Counted from the stretch's first letter, positions 54,948-63,421 are shown. The stretch is DNA of 64,000 nucleotides from JAWKSY01 sp041402125 (GCA_041402125.1 JAWKSY010000012.1:81104-145103); one strand, 5' to 3'. The notes: generated by a model from the sequence alone, not told the origin. Made by a program: numbers and translations.

Positions 54948-55275
54948 GGCACTCGTTCGGGCGCTCAGCCTCGATCTGAGGAACACGCGCATAGCCTTTC
55001 AGGCATCTTCTCATCCGCTTCCTGAGCGCGAGGTCCAGCTCGCGGTAGCTGCGGTAGCAGGCCCAGAGGCCGACGATGTGTCAGCGTCGCTGGACCAAGA
55101 TTCAGAGTCGGCGGTAGTCGAAACTCAGCCGCTCCGCGGCCTCCTTTGCCATCTCTTTGCGGAGTTTGACCGGGTTCCCTCAACGGCCCTCGTAGTCGAG
55201 CGGTGGAGATTGACGAACCCGCACGCACGACGCCGACTGATCCCGAGTTTCGGGACCAGTCGAAGTCGCGAGCTC
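54948..55275 (-). pseudogene. Decayed IS3 OrfB fragment (minus)
   Basis: Homologous on the minus strand to the N-terminal half of OrfB at 52.8-53.1 kb (RFGYRRLWI, LALRK, VEAERPNE regions recognisable in changing frames), with many substitutions and small indels. Confidence 0.7.
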
Positions 55276-55314
55276 GCACTTGAGCTGACGCGTGATCTGC
55301 CTCTTCGATGTGGT

Positions 55315-55400
55315 CGTCGCCCGGCGCGAGCGATCTGGCGTGATTCCACTACAACGGGCCGGAATTTGTGAGCGAATAGACCTTGCGGTGGCGAAATGAG
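55315..55400 (+). pseudogene. Decayed IS3 OrfB fragment (plus)
   Basis: CAACGGGCCGGAATTTGTGA and flanks match the DNGPEFVSN region of the IS3 OrfB, in plus orientation, i.e. opposite to the fragment before it. Confidence 0.65.
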
Positions 55401-55445
55401 CGACGGCTCGAACAATGTCGCATCCTGCCCGACAAGAAGGTCCAT

Positions 55446-55531
55446 GGCGCCTCCGCTGGGAACTCGCTCTTGTTGCCCATGACGACCACACTGCGACGAG
55501 CTTTGGTTTCCGGGAAACCCGGGGCGATTCA
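55446..55531 (-). pseudogene. End and OrfA start of the 26-kb-type IS3
   Basis: On the minus strand: the terminal repeat TGAATCGCCCCGGGTTTCCC, then GTCGTCATGGGCAACAAGAG, matching the left end and OrfA start (MGNKSRF) of the IS3 at 26417. Only ~86 bp are left. Confidence 0.8.
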
Positions 55532-56057
55532 GAAATTTACGAAGACTGGAATGACGCCAACGCCCTGGGGCCGCTCGGCGAGTCAAGAGAGAAGTTGCCG
55601 CTCGAAGGCGCAGCGCTGATCGGTGGACGCGCCGACGTTTTCTTGGAGAAGGGGTGTGACGCGAAAGGGGATCGGGGCCTTCTCGTCGTGAGGGGCCCAT
55701 GTCCCTCGAACGTGTTGGATGGACCCCGCGTCAACGGTGCAACCTCTCAGCCAGTAGAGATCTTAGGTGCAAGACTCGTAAATGATCCTCCTCGAATGTC
55801 GCCTCATGTTCATGGTCCGGTCTCAAGAAAATTGAGAATTCTCTGGCGCGATTGCGATTCGGTCAGTGTAGTTCACTCGGTGGCGGCTTGGTCGCCTGTA
55901 GGGCGTAATAGGTAGTTCGGCGTCGGCCGAGCAGTTCATTTGAGAACTGCGTGCGAATGGCGACGGAGCGTAAACGGTCACTCGCTGGTCGTTACTTCGG
56001 AGTCGCAAGAGGTCTCGTCGACAAGACGATGGGAATCGAAGGAAGGGAGAGTGCAGT
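55532..56057. other. No confident gene
   Basis: A plus-strand frame through 55915 reads GAALIGGRADVFLEKGCDAK and GLLVVRGPCPSNVLDG and could be the 3' end of a gene cut by the IS remnant, but no family is recognised. The last ~140 bp hold a good ribosome site for the next gene. Confidence 0.3.
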
Positions 56058-56411
56058 ATGTACACTCAGGTCGCATTTAGACAATACGTGAGCGCGTCGC
56101 AGGTGAGCTACTCGCAGGCTGTCGCAGCCTCCGGGAACGCATTGAGCGTTGACATGACAGTATTCAACAACTCCACTCCGGGCGATATCTCGGTGTCTGT
56201 GGAGGGCTCGAATGACCTGGAGAATTGGGTCGTTATCGAATCCGACATTGTCACCGTGAGCACTGTTCTGGGACAAGGCGCGGCAACGTACTACTATGAC
56301 ACTGTGGGCGGAGCGCCACAACGCGTCGCGTTCGCATACGTTCGGCTTGCCTATCGGGCGTCGGAGGGAGATGCGGTTGTCGCGGCCGGAGTCAATTTCT
56401 TCAGCGCATGA
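56058..56411 (+). CDS. Small beta-rich protein, unknown
   Basis: 117 residues; GGGAG lies about 10 nt before ATG 56058. The sequence is Ser/Val/Ala-rich with alternating hydrophobics (VSASQVSYSQAVAASG, DISVSVEGSNDLENWVVIES, AYVRLAYRASEGDAVVAAG), ending VNFFSA. It has no Cys, Lys, signal peptide or membrane segment. This composition suits a secreted or particle-associated beta-sandwich protein. No family recognised. Lower GC than the bulk. Confidence 0.6.
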   Translation: MYTQVAFRQYVSASQVSYSQAVAASGNALSVDMTVFNNSTPGDISVSVEGSNDLENWVVIESDIVTVSTVLGQGAATYYYDTVGGAPQRVAFAYVRLAYRASEGDAVVAAGVNFFSA

Positions 56412-56508
56412 TCCGCCACCGCTTGACGCTCCGAGAGGGTGCCTGACTTTCGAACGATCAGTCAGTCGTCAGGCGAAGAACAGACTCTGTGCTTCTGGAG
56501 ACCGTGTA

Positions 56509-57555
56509 ATGGGGTGCGAAGGGAATTGTGAGGGGGACGGACCTCACGCGCGAAACGGTGTGCCGCAGATGCCACCACCGTCGCCTGCGAAGTTCTCAGG
56601 CGGAGTGTTGAAGAGTAGTGAAGAGTCTCGACAACCAGAAAGATCTGGTTCGGGACGTGTCGTGCTTGGCGCATCCAGGCCTTCTGTCAACGAACTCGTA
56701 GTCATGGGCTCCGGCGAGCCGCCGCTGCCGGACCCCGGCGGAGCGATCTGGATTGATGAATGGGTCGCCCCGATTGATCACGACGTTGACCGTATTCGTT
56801 GCACCGACAGGAACGTCGAATTGAAGGTACTTGCGGATTCCTCAAAGGAAATCGACAAGGAGGAGGCGGACCTCGTTTTTGCCGCAAATAAGAAGCGTAG
56901 AGATGCGGGAGCACCGTACACAACCTACAAGATTTCCCGAGGAGAGAAGCTCGTTGCTGGCTTCGCCCCGCTCGGGGGAGCAGACCTCAGTGGAAGCTAT
57001 GGTGAGGTCCATAATCTGCATGATAAGGACGGCGCCGAGGTTACCCACTCGGCGGACGCGTATGAGATTTTCTCATTCGTGTTTGCCGCAATATTGAGCT
57101 ACCCCTGCTGTGCAAAGTCGGCGCGATTGGAGTGGTATGTGAAGGATAAGGCGAAGAAGGAATTCTCTCCGGACCCTCCAAATCCTCCGAGCGAGATCGC
57201 GAAGGCAAAGGCGGCGGGGGTCAAGCTCGACGAGTTGAAGGCGATGAAGGAGTGGATGCATGGGATCACTCACACGAGTGAGCCCAAGCCTCCGCCGGTC
57301 GGCGTCAAGGTTTCTCCGGAAAGTGCGATATGTAGGAAGGTGGCAATTGACCATGCTTCGGAATCGAGGTTGCGCGCAGCGCCGCCGATCAACCCAGAAA
57401 CAACTGTCGTCGTCAGGAAACCACTTACCGACAAAGTGGTGGGGAAGCAATGGAAGGTTGTCGGCATCGTGGAGTTCTCAGACACCGAGAAAGTTGTCAA
57501 GACAAAGATCGTGACAGTTCGTGAAGGCGGGAAGCTCGCCGTCTCGGACGGGTAG
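56509..57555 (+). CDS. Hypothetical protein with Cys-rich start
   Basis: 348 residues from ATG 56509, which has GGAG upstream. It begins MGCEGNCEGDG, is Pro/Ser-rich to residue ~90, then has a folded region (GAIWIDEWVAPIDHDVDRIR, NVELKVLADSSKEIDKEEAD, HSADAYEIFSFVFAAILSYP, ARLEWYVKDKAKKEF) and ends in basic beta strands (GKQWKVVGIVEFSDTEKVVK). No signal peptide. It follows the 56058 gene by 97 bp and may share its transcript. No family recognised. Confidence 0.6.
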   Translation: MGCEGNCEGDGPHARNGVPQMPPPSPAKFSGGVLKSSEESRQPERSGSGRVVLGASRPSVNELVVMGSGEPPLPDPGGAIWIDEWVAPIDHDVDRIRCTDRNVELKVLADSSKEIDKEEADLVFAANKKRRDAGAPYTTYKISRGEKLVAGFAPLGGADLSGSYGEVHNLHDKDGAEVTHSADAYEIFSFVFAAILSYPCCAKSARLEWYVKDKAKKEFSPDPPNPPSEIAKAKAAGVKLDELKAMKEWMHGITHTSEPKPPPVGVKVSPESAICRKVAIDHASESRLRAAPPINPETTVVVRKPLTDKVVGKQWKVVGIVEFSDTEKVVKTKIVTVREGGKLAVSDG

Positions 57556-57711
57556 CTGCCTCGAGCGAAGGAGCTGAAGGAGCGAATCTGTAATACGAGA
57601 CGGCAGAAGCTGATTCCGAATGCTTCGCGAGGATGTACTTTCGCCCGTTGAATCGCTATGTGGCAAGATCGAGTCTCATGGCCGCCAGTGCTTGGGAATC
57701 CAAGTTCCTGT

Positions 57712-57811
57712 GTGCCGCTCAAAGAAGCACTCTCCCACGCGCCCTGACTGACCAGGCCCGCTGAAGCCGCCTCCCAAAGCTCCGGATCTGGGCGGGGGAG
57801 GTGGCTTCGAT
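57712..57811. mobile_element. Solo left end of the A/B element family
   Basis: GTGCCGCTCAAAGAAGCACT, then the long inverted repeat GAAGCCGCCTCCC ... GGGAGGTGGCTTC seen before the element A gene. No right end or gene follows. Confidence 0.55.
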
Positions 57812-57954
57812 TCTGATCGAAGCCGAATCTCTACGATTGGCGGATTCTCCACATCGGTCGTTCTGCTTGAAGCCACGTCGCCGATGAGGTTTACATCAGT
57901 CGCCCGGTTTTCGACTGAGAGTCCCGTTCGGGGAGCTTGACCCACCTCAGGGTC

Positions 57955-58024
57955 GCGAATCACGGAAGGCCGTCGGCCCCTCGCTGGCGGCCTTCTCTCA
58001 TTCCCACCGCGCTGAAGGCCCCAC
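57955..58024 (+). repeat. 70-bp direct repeat, left copy
   Basis: Begins GCGAATCACGGAAGGCCGTC and ends CTGAAGGCCCCAC; contains an 8-bp hairpin GAAGGCCG/CGGCCTTC. About 10% different from the copy at 62905-62973. The two copies bracket the metal-uptake operon in the same orientation. Confidence 0.8.
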
Positions 58025-58159
58025 GGCGGCGGGGGTGGGGCGACCGACGCACGGCATCGCGGGAGACAGGCAGTGTACTCGCGACTCACGGTTCCCCGCG
58101 CTCGCGAGACGACCTCGATGCCGGATCGACCATTCTCGGATTCACCGCGACCCTCGAGG

Positions 58160-59065
58160 TCAGCGGTGTCCGGCTCGCGCGCTGGTGCTCCGCGCGATCA
58201 GGAGCTGGCGGACGCGCAATGGAGAAGCGAGCAGCCCGACTGCGAGGCAGGTGACCGGAAGTGCGACGAGGATCGAGACGCCGACCGGCCAGTCGCGCTC
58301 GACGGCGACGACGAAGCCCAGGCCGACGCCGGTGACCGATCCCGAGGTTGCGAGCCAGGGAAAGGAGGCGGCGGACCAGGCGAAGGGGCGGAGGATGATG
58401 GGCGGAAGGACGAGGAGGCCGAGGACCAGGTCGTCGCCGACGAGCGGGGTTACGACGCCGACGAAGGCGGCGACGAAGAGGTAGAGCAGGAGATCGCGGA
58501 GGGCCGGTCGGCCGCCGCGCGTGCGGAGGTCCGTGGGGTCGAAGGCCGCATCCGAGACGGGACGCCAGAGCGTCGCGAGGATCGCCAGGCCGAGCAGGCC
58601 GGTCGCGACGGCGAGACTGCGGTCGTCGGGATCGATGAGGAGCAAGCGTCCCGGGCCCTCGATGGCGGCGCCGAGGTCGCCGAAGGCGGACTCGAGGAAG
58701 AGCAGATCGCGAGCGGCGATCGCCAGGAGGAAGAGAGGAAGCGCGATGCTCCCCACTTGCATCTGACCTCGACGCGTGAAGGCGGCGATCGTCATGCCGA
58801 GACCCGCCACGATGGATGCGAACAGGATCCGCGTCATCTGGTCGGGTTCGACGAGCTCGGCTCCCGCGGCGGGCGTCGACGCGAAGAAGTAGGCCAGCGC
58901 AACGCCGCAGGAGGCGAGCTTCGGGACGGCGAGCCCCAACGCGGAGGAGCGACGCGCGCCGAGCTGGATTCCCAGCCAGGGAGCGGCCAGCGCCACGCCG
59001 GCCGCGGCGAGGACGCCGTCGGCATGATGGGTCCAGACGAAGTCGGTGGCGTCGGAGAGGTTCAT
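58160..59065 (-). CDS. Metal ABC transporter permease (ZnuB-like)
   Basis: 301 residues, about eight hydrophobic helices (for example VLAAAGVALAAPWLGI, ILFASIVAGLGMTIAAF, DLLLYLFVAAFVGVVTPLVG, LGLLVLPPIIL). It fits the ABC-3 family of zinc/manganese permeases by position and topology, with VGDDLVLGLLVLPP in the conserved coupling region. ATG 59065 overlaps the end of the ATPase gene by 4 bp (ATGA). Inner membrane. Metal specificity is not shown by sequence; zinc is inferred from the His-rich partners. Confidence 0.8.
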   Translation of the reverse strand: MNLSDATDFVWTHHADGVLAAAGVALAAPWLGIQLGARRSSALGLAVPKLASCGVALAYFFASTPAAGAELVEPDQMTRILFASIVAGLGMTIAAFTRRGQMQVGSIALPLFLLAIAARDLLFLESAFGDLGAAIEGPGRLLLIDPDDRSLAVATGLLGLAILATLWRPVSDAAFDPTDLRTRGGRPALRDLLLYLFVAAFVGVVTPLVGDDLVLGLLVLPPIILRPFAWSAASFPWLATSGSVTGVGLGFVVAVERDWPVGVSILVALPVTCLAVGLLASPLRVRQLLIARSTSARAGHR

Positions 59066-59679
59066 GGGGCACCGGCGGAGGGAAGTCGCAGCTCCCCCCA
59101 GGCCCCCTCGAGGTCCTGGGGCGGGAGGGCATGGGTGGCGGCGATGACGACTTGCCCTTCGCGGGCACGAGCGAGGAGGCTCGCCCAGATGCGCCGCGTC
59201 ATGGCGGGGTCGAGCTCCGAGGTCGGCTCGTCCAGGAGGAGCACGGAAGTGCGTCGGGCGAGAGCCCGCGCGATCAGGACCCGCCGACGTTGGCCGCCGG
59301 AGAGCTCGGAGAAGCGCGAGCGGGCGCGGCCCGCGAGATCCACGGAGGCGAGCGCCCGGGTGACGGCGTCGCGACGATCGGTTCGAGGAAGACCGCTGGC
59401 GACGACCTCGAACACCGTCATCGGCAGGGAGGGCTCGCGTTCGGTCGTCTGTCCGGAGTAGGCGATCGTGGTGTGCGCGGGATGAATGATCTCGCCGGAC
59501 ACCGCGGGGAGGAGCCCGGCGATCGTCTGGATGAGCGTCGACTTGCCGCAGCCGTTCGGGCCGGTGACGAGGTGGAGGACGCCGGGTTCGAAGGCGTCGT
59601 CCAGCGGACCCAGAATCGGGAGTCGCCCCCGTCCGACGGTGAGCCGGACGAGGGCAATGGCGGCGTCACTTCGAGTCAT
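59062..59679 (-). CDS. Metal ABC transporter ATPase (ZnuC-like)
   Basis: 205 residues. Walker A GPNGCGKSTL, Q-loop region AYSGQT, signature LSGGQRRRVLIARAL, Walker B VLLLDEPTSELD, switch His in ATHAL: all present. Slightly short, lacking the usual ~30-residue C-terminal tail. Its start overlaps the binding-protein gene by 14 bp. Confidence 0.88.
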   Translation of the reverse strand: MTRSDAAIALVRLTVGRGRLPILGPLDDAFEPGVLHLVTGPNGCGKSTLIQTIAGLLPAVSGEIIHPAHTTIAYSGQTTEREPSLPMTVFEVVASGLPRTDRRDAVTRALASVDLAGRARSRFSELSGGQRRRVLIARALARRTSVLLLDEPTSELDPAMTRRIWASLLARAREGQVVIAATHALPPQDLEGAWGELRLPSAGAP

Positions 59680-60595
59680 CGCCGAAGCCGGTCGCGAAGG
59701 CGTTCACGACCTTCTCCATGAAGACGAGATAGCCTTCCGGCTCGTCGATCTCGTGGCTCGAGAGATCGATCACGGCGGATCTCGCCTTGCACTTCGCGGC
59801 GAGATCTCGGCCGAGCTCGCCTCGGGCGGGGCGCGTGACGATCAATCTGACCTTCCGGTCGCGGGCGGTCTCGACGAGCGATTCGAGGTGCTTCGGCGTG
59901 GGGTTCAGCCCCGGCTTCGGTTCCATTCGACCGGCGATCTCCAGGCCGAAGCGCTTCGCGAAGTAGATCCAGGCGTCGTGCTCCTCGATGAACGTCCGCC
60001 CCTTGCACGGCGCGAGAGCCTTCTCCCAGCGCTTCATCGCGGCATCGAGCTTCTCCTCCCAGAGCGCGCAGTTCTTCTCGAGGGCCTTGCGCTCGGCCGG
60101 ACGGAGCTTGATGAGGGCGTCGCGGATCGTGTGGGCGGCGATCCGCATCCGGCCGGGATCGAGATTCCAGTGCGGATTCCCTCGCGGGTGGATGTCCGCG
60201 CCCTCGGCTCGTGATCGCCCCGGAGTCGTGAAGATCGGGTCGATGTCTTCGGAGGCATTGATGAAACCCGCCTCGCCCGGACGCAGCTTGCGGTTGCGGA
60301 CGGCGCCGAGCATCGCGGGCACCCACTGGTGCTCGGCGTCGAGGCCGAGCTGGACGAAGACGTCCGCCTTGCGCACGGCGCCGAGAGTCGAGGGGCGGAT
60401 CGTCACGAGGTGGAGATCCTCGCGTCCGCTCGTCAGCGAACGGACCTCGACGAGGTCGCCACCGATCGCGCGGACCACATCCGCGAGGTCTGGCTGCGTG
60501 GTGACGACCTGGAGCTTCTGGGCCGGCAGACGCGCCGCCGAGACGAAGCAAAGGGCAAGGAAGAGGGTGATTGGCGCGATCATTCGATTTCGCAT
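59666..60595 (-). CDS. Metal ABC transporter substrate-binding protein (ZnuA-like)
   Basis: 309 residues from ATG 60595, with AAGGAGA upstream. Signal peptide PITLFLALCFVSAARLPA. Cluster A-I features: VVTTQPDLADVVRAIGGD, a long linking helix, and metal-ligand candidates His in DLHLVTIRPS, His in NPHWNLDP, Glu/His in FIEEHDAWIYFA. There is no His-rich loop of the kind found in ZnuA; that role may be filled by the porin and the His-rich protein. Periplasmic. Confidence 0.85.
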   Translation of the reverse strand: MRNRMIAPITLFLALCFVSAARLPAQKLQVVTTQPDLADVVRAIGGDLVEVRSLTSGREDLHLVTIRPSTLGAVRKADVFVQLGLDAEHQWVPAMLGAVRNRKLRPGEAGFINASEDIDPIFTTPGRSRAEGADIHPRGNPHWNLDPGRMRIAAHTIRDALIKLRPAERKALEKNCALWEEKLDAAMKRWEKALAPCKGRTFIEEHDAWIYFAKRFGLEIAGRMEPKPGLNPTPKHLESLVETARDRKVRLIVTRPARGELGRDLAAKCKARSAVIDLSSHEIDEPEGYLVFMEKVVNAFATGFGDDSK

Positions 60596-60627
60596 GGGAG
60601 TGTCTCCTTGAGCGGTGAGGGGCACGA

Positions 60628-62061
60628 CTACCAGTCGATTCCGTGGCCGTGTGAGCCGATGAGGACCGTCCACTGCAACATGGCCGCCCAGTAGCTCTCG
60701 TCGGCAATGCCGTCATCGACGTAGCGGACCTCCAGCCGGAGGCGGTTGAACTCGTTCAGCTTCCAGGTGCCGAAGACGCCGACATCGAACCAGTCGCGAT
60801 CGGCGTCGAGTCGGTGTTCGAACCAGTCGACGCTCACGCCCAGCGCCCACTCGCGGTTGAATGCGTAGTCGACGTAGGCGTAGAACCCGAAGGCCGTCTC
60901 GAAGTCCGTCTTTCCCTCTTCCTCGGCGCCGAACTCCTCGGCGTTGATGAGGAACTCCGCCAGGAAGGTGAAGCCGCTGGCATCGGTGGGGTCGATGCTC
61001 CGGTAGCCGAGATCGAAGCCCACGACGAGCTTCTGCAGGTCACTCTGCGCCTCCTCCGCATCTTCGGCGCCCTTCTCCTCTTCGTGGTCGTGCGCGTCCT
61101 CGAGATGGCTCCGGACTTCGGGCGCCCAGGCGACGCTCGCGCCGATCTGGAAGACGCCGTTGAGGCCGACGTCCCACTGGGCGGTGACCCGCCCGTGGAA
61201 GGCGAAGGAGTCGATCCCGCGCTCTCCGAAGAGCTCCTCTTCCTCCTCGTGGTGGTGTTCGCCGGCCAGCGGGCCGACGATGACGTGGGCATCGCCGTCG
61301 GGCGAGTTCGTGATGCCGGCCGAGAAGCGGAGGAGCCCGCTGTCGCCGAGCGAGAACCAGTCGTGGTACTCGAGGCCGGTGCCGCGCAGGCTACCGCCGA
61401 GATACTCCTGGAGGACGCCGGGCTTGTCGATGAAGGGCAGGTCGTGCTCGTGCACCGGAGAGACCCGCCCGAAGTCGACGTTGAAGCGACCGGCCTTCAG
61501 GGACGCCGTCTCCCTGAAGAAATCCCGACGGATGAGGTAGGCCTCCTCGAGCTCGATCTCGTCCTCATCAGCGTGGAGGACGGCGTAGTACTCCGTGTCA
61601 GGATCGATGTTCCCCGCGATGTTGACCTCGACGCTGCGGAGGACGAAGCGGTTGGCGTGGCTGAACGAGTCATCCTGTCCCGAAGCGACCAGGATGAGGT
61701 CGGAGACGACCCCGAAGGCGGGGTTGAAGAGATTGTCGAAGACGGTCGTCTGCGAAAGGCCGAGACCGACGCGGTCGTCCAGTTCCGAGCGAATCCGGTC
61801 GATCGCATCGGAGACGCCCTGCGCCGAGGCATCGTCGCGCTCCGCGCGCAGTCGGCCGATCTCGCCCTCCATGGTCTGGAGCCGGTTCTCGTAGTCGGCG
61901 CGAAGATCGGCGAGCTCGTGAGCGAACTGCCGGCGAAGCTCCTCCACTGAGCCCTTGGGCGGGGTCGGAGACTGGTCCTGCGCCCGCGCGGCGCTCGCCG
62001 CGAGGACGGTGAAGAGGCCCAGGGCCGCCAGGGCCCGGGTCCTCGATTCCTTCGTATGCAT
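60628..62061 (-). CDS. Outer-membrane porin-like protein with His/Glu-rich loops
   Basis: 477 residues from ATG 62061 (GAGGA upstream). Signal peptide ALAALGLFTVLAASAARA, then a coiled coil (VEELRRQFAHELADLRADYE) and a beta-barrel-like body with alternating aromatic strands (FGFYAYVDYAFNREWALGVS, FNRLRLEVRYVDDG) ending near GHGIDW. Two loops are metal-binding in character: EHHHEEEEELFG and DAHDHEEEKG. It resembles phosphate-selective-porin-like (OprP/OprO) proteins. Placed before the metal binding protein, it is likely the outer-membrane entry for the same metal. Confidence 0.8.
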   Translation of the reverse strand: MHTKESRTRALAALGLFTVLAASAARAQDQSPTPPKGSVEELRRQFAHELADLRADYENRLQTMEGEIGRLRAERDDASAQGVSDAIDRIRSELDDRVGLGLSQTTVFDNLFNPAFGVVSDLILVASGQDDSFSHANRFVLRSVEVNIAGNIDPDTEYYAVLHADEDEIELEEAYLIRRDFFRETASLKAGRFNVDFGRVSPVHEHDLPFIDKPGVLQEYLGGSLRGTGLEYHDWFSLGDSGLLRFSAGITNSPDGDAHVIVGPLAGEHHHEEEEELFGERGIDSFAFHGRVTAQWDVGLNGVFQIGASVAWAPEVRSHLEDAHDHEEEKGAEDAEEAQSDLQKLVVGFDLGYRSIDPTDASGFTFLAEFLINAEEFGAEEEGKTDFETAFGFYAYVDYAFNREWALGVSVDWFEHRLDADRDWFDVGVFGTWKLNEFNRLRLEVRYVDDGIADESYWAAMLQWTVLIGSHGHGIDW

Positions 62062-62085
62062 CGTCTTGATTCCTCGAGTGCTTCC

Positions 62086-62106
62086 GCATGCCGACGAACG
62101 GCATGC
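62086..62106. promoter_or_regulatory. Perfect dyad upstream of porin, candidate metal operator
   Basis: 8-bp arms GCATGCCG/CGGCATGC with a 5-nt spacer, 25-45 bp upstream of the porin start. Shares the GCATGC core with the dyad at 62598. Could be a Zur-type operator or an RNA hairpin; no regulator gene is in view. Confidence 0.45.
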
Positions 62107-62202
62107 AAGGCGCCGACGGACCGCAACTGCGGTCCGTGTCACGCCGGCAGGCGGAGACCCGGTCCGGGACCTTCCCGGAGCGATGTCGGAGCTCCGCGAC
62201 GT

Positions 62203-62613
62203 TCAGGCGAACGTCGCGGGAGGTGCCCGAGGAGAGGCGGAATGGAAGTGGAGACGAGGAGGCGTGCCTTCACGGGATGCCGGAAGGGCCGTCGAGAGCC
62301 CGGCTTCCAGCGCGGCGAAGGAGATGGAGAGTGGAGGAAGAAGGACCTTGCCCTGCGAGATCGCGATCTGGAGGCAGATCTCGCAGCTCGAGTCCTCGAC
62401 CGGCTCCGGAGCGTCGTGGTCGTGATGCCCCGCCGCACCGTGGGCGAAAGCGTCCGGAGCGCTGCCTCCTGGCATCTGATCGTGATGCCCATGGCAGCAA
62501 GCGTCGTCGGAACCGGCATCTTCGTGGTGATGATGGCTGAGTGAGAGGAGGATCGTTGCGCAGAAAGCTGCGAGAGACAGGAACGAGAAGGCCCGCTCCC
62601 GCATGCGCAGCAT
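62203..62613 (-). CDS. Small His/Cys-rich exported protein
   Basis: About 136 residues; start uncertain (ATG 62613 or 62604, or GTG 62655). Signal-like segment AFSFLSLAAFCATILLSLS, then SHHHHEDAGSDDACCHGHHD and GAAGHHDHDAPEP, and CEICLQIAISQGK near the middle. The His and paired Cys suggest a zinc- or copper-binding role in the periplasm or a metal-dependent leader. It resembles DUF2946-type proteins (CxxC plus His-rich), by pattern only. First gene of the metal-uptake operon. Confidence 0.65.
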   Translation of the reverse strand: MLRMRERAFSFLSLAAFCATILLSLSHHHHEDAGSDDACCHGHHDQMPGGSAPDAFAHGAAGHHDHDAPEPVEDSSCEICLQIAISQGKVLLPPLSISFAALEAGLSTALPASREGTPPRLHFHSASPRAPPATFA

Positions 62614-62618
62614 GCGGG
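62598..62618. promoter_or_regulatory. Perfect dyad at the start of the His-rich gene
   Basis: 9-bp arms CCCGCATGC and GCATGCGGG with a GCA spacer, covering the candidate ATGs. It has the same 21-bp length and GCATGC core as the dyad before the porin. A looser pair CCTTGC/GCAAGG lies at 62671-62691. Candidate operator. Confidence 0.4.
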
Positions 62619-62904
62619 CCCGCTTGGAACTGCCGACTGATCCTCTCGCGTTCACGACTCGAAGCTACAACCTTGCGGATCGATTGCAAGGACGAGTCAA
62701 CGAGTGCCTTCTCGTCCACTCACCGTCCGGCACCGCCCGAAACCAGTAGGAGGGGGTCGGAGCATCGGACGAGGCCGGCGAGCAATTGTGCCAGTGGTCC
62801 CGGAACATGTAGCGTCCATGGTGCGATCTTCGAGGTGCAGGGTGGCATCGAGCTGACCAACGTGGCCGATCTCCAGGTGGAGCAGGGGATCGGCTGCGCC
62901 AGGC

Positions 62905-62973
62905 GCGAATCACGGAAGGCCGTCAGCCCACGCTGGCGGCCTTCTCTCATTCCCACCGCGCTGAAGGCCCCAC
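62905..62973 (+). repeat. 70-bp direct repeat, right copy
   Basis: Same as the copy at 57955-58024 with a few substitutions (GTCAGCCCACGC for GTCGGCCCCTCGC). It includes the same GAAGGCCG/CGGCCTTC hairpin. Confidence 0.8.
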
Positions 62974-63177
62974 AGGGGCGCGGGTTGCGGCGGGTGGCCT
63001 CAGCTGCAACGTCGCTCGGCAGGGCAGGGGTGCGCCCGCTTGCGGCCGACACCGGGCAGCCCTGGCCCCGTCGCTCCGAGAAGCTCTCTGGTTTCTCTCT
63101 CCCCAGCGCGTCTCTGCTTAACGGCCACCGCGCGCGACGAGGCGCTGCGCGAGGGCTCGCCCGCGCCCGACGGTGAT

Positions 63178-63349
63178 TCAGCGGATGTTGACGATCAACA
63201 GGTTCGTCGTGTGGACGCCGCCCATCGCATCGAGCAGCACCCCCTGAAAGGAGATGTCGAGCGGACCCGGCAGTCCCAGGATCACCGGCGTCGTCCAGCT
63301 CGGTCCCGGCACCGAAGGCAGCACCTCGCTGCAGGGCAGCGGCACGGTG
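63178..63349 (-). pseudogene. C-terminal fragment of a secreted protein
   Basis: In one minus-strand frame: HTVPLPCSEVLPSVPGPSW, PVILGLPGPLDISFQGVLLD, HTTNLLIVNIR and stop. This is a beta-rich tail of the kind that ends planctomycete secreted proteins, including the one at 86-1813. Everything upstream has been replaced by the IS3 at 63350. Confidence 0.65.
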
Positions 63350-63421
63350 TGACCTTCCCCCCGTCCGCGAGTCCACCTGCTATGGGGTAAACTCCGGCCC
63401 GCAGGGCCAGAAAGGACTCCC

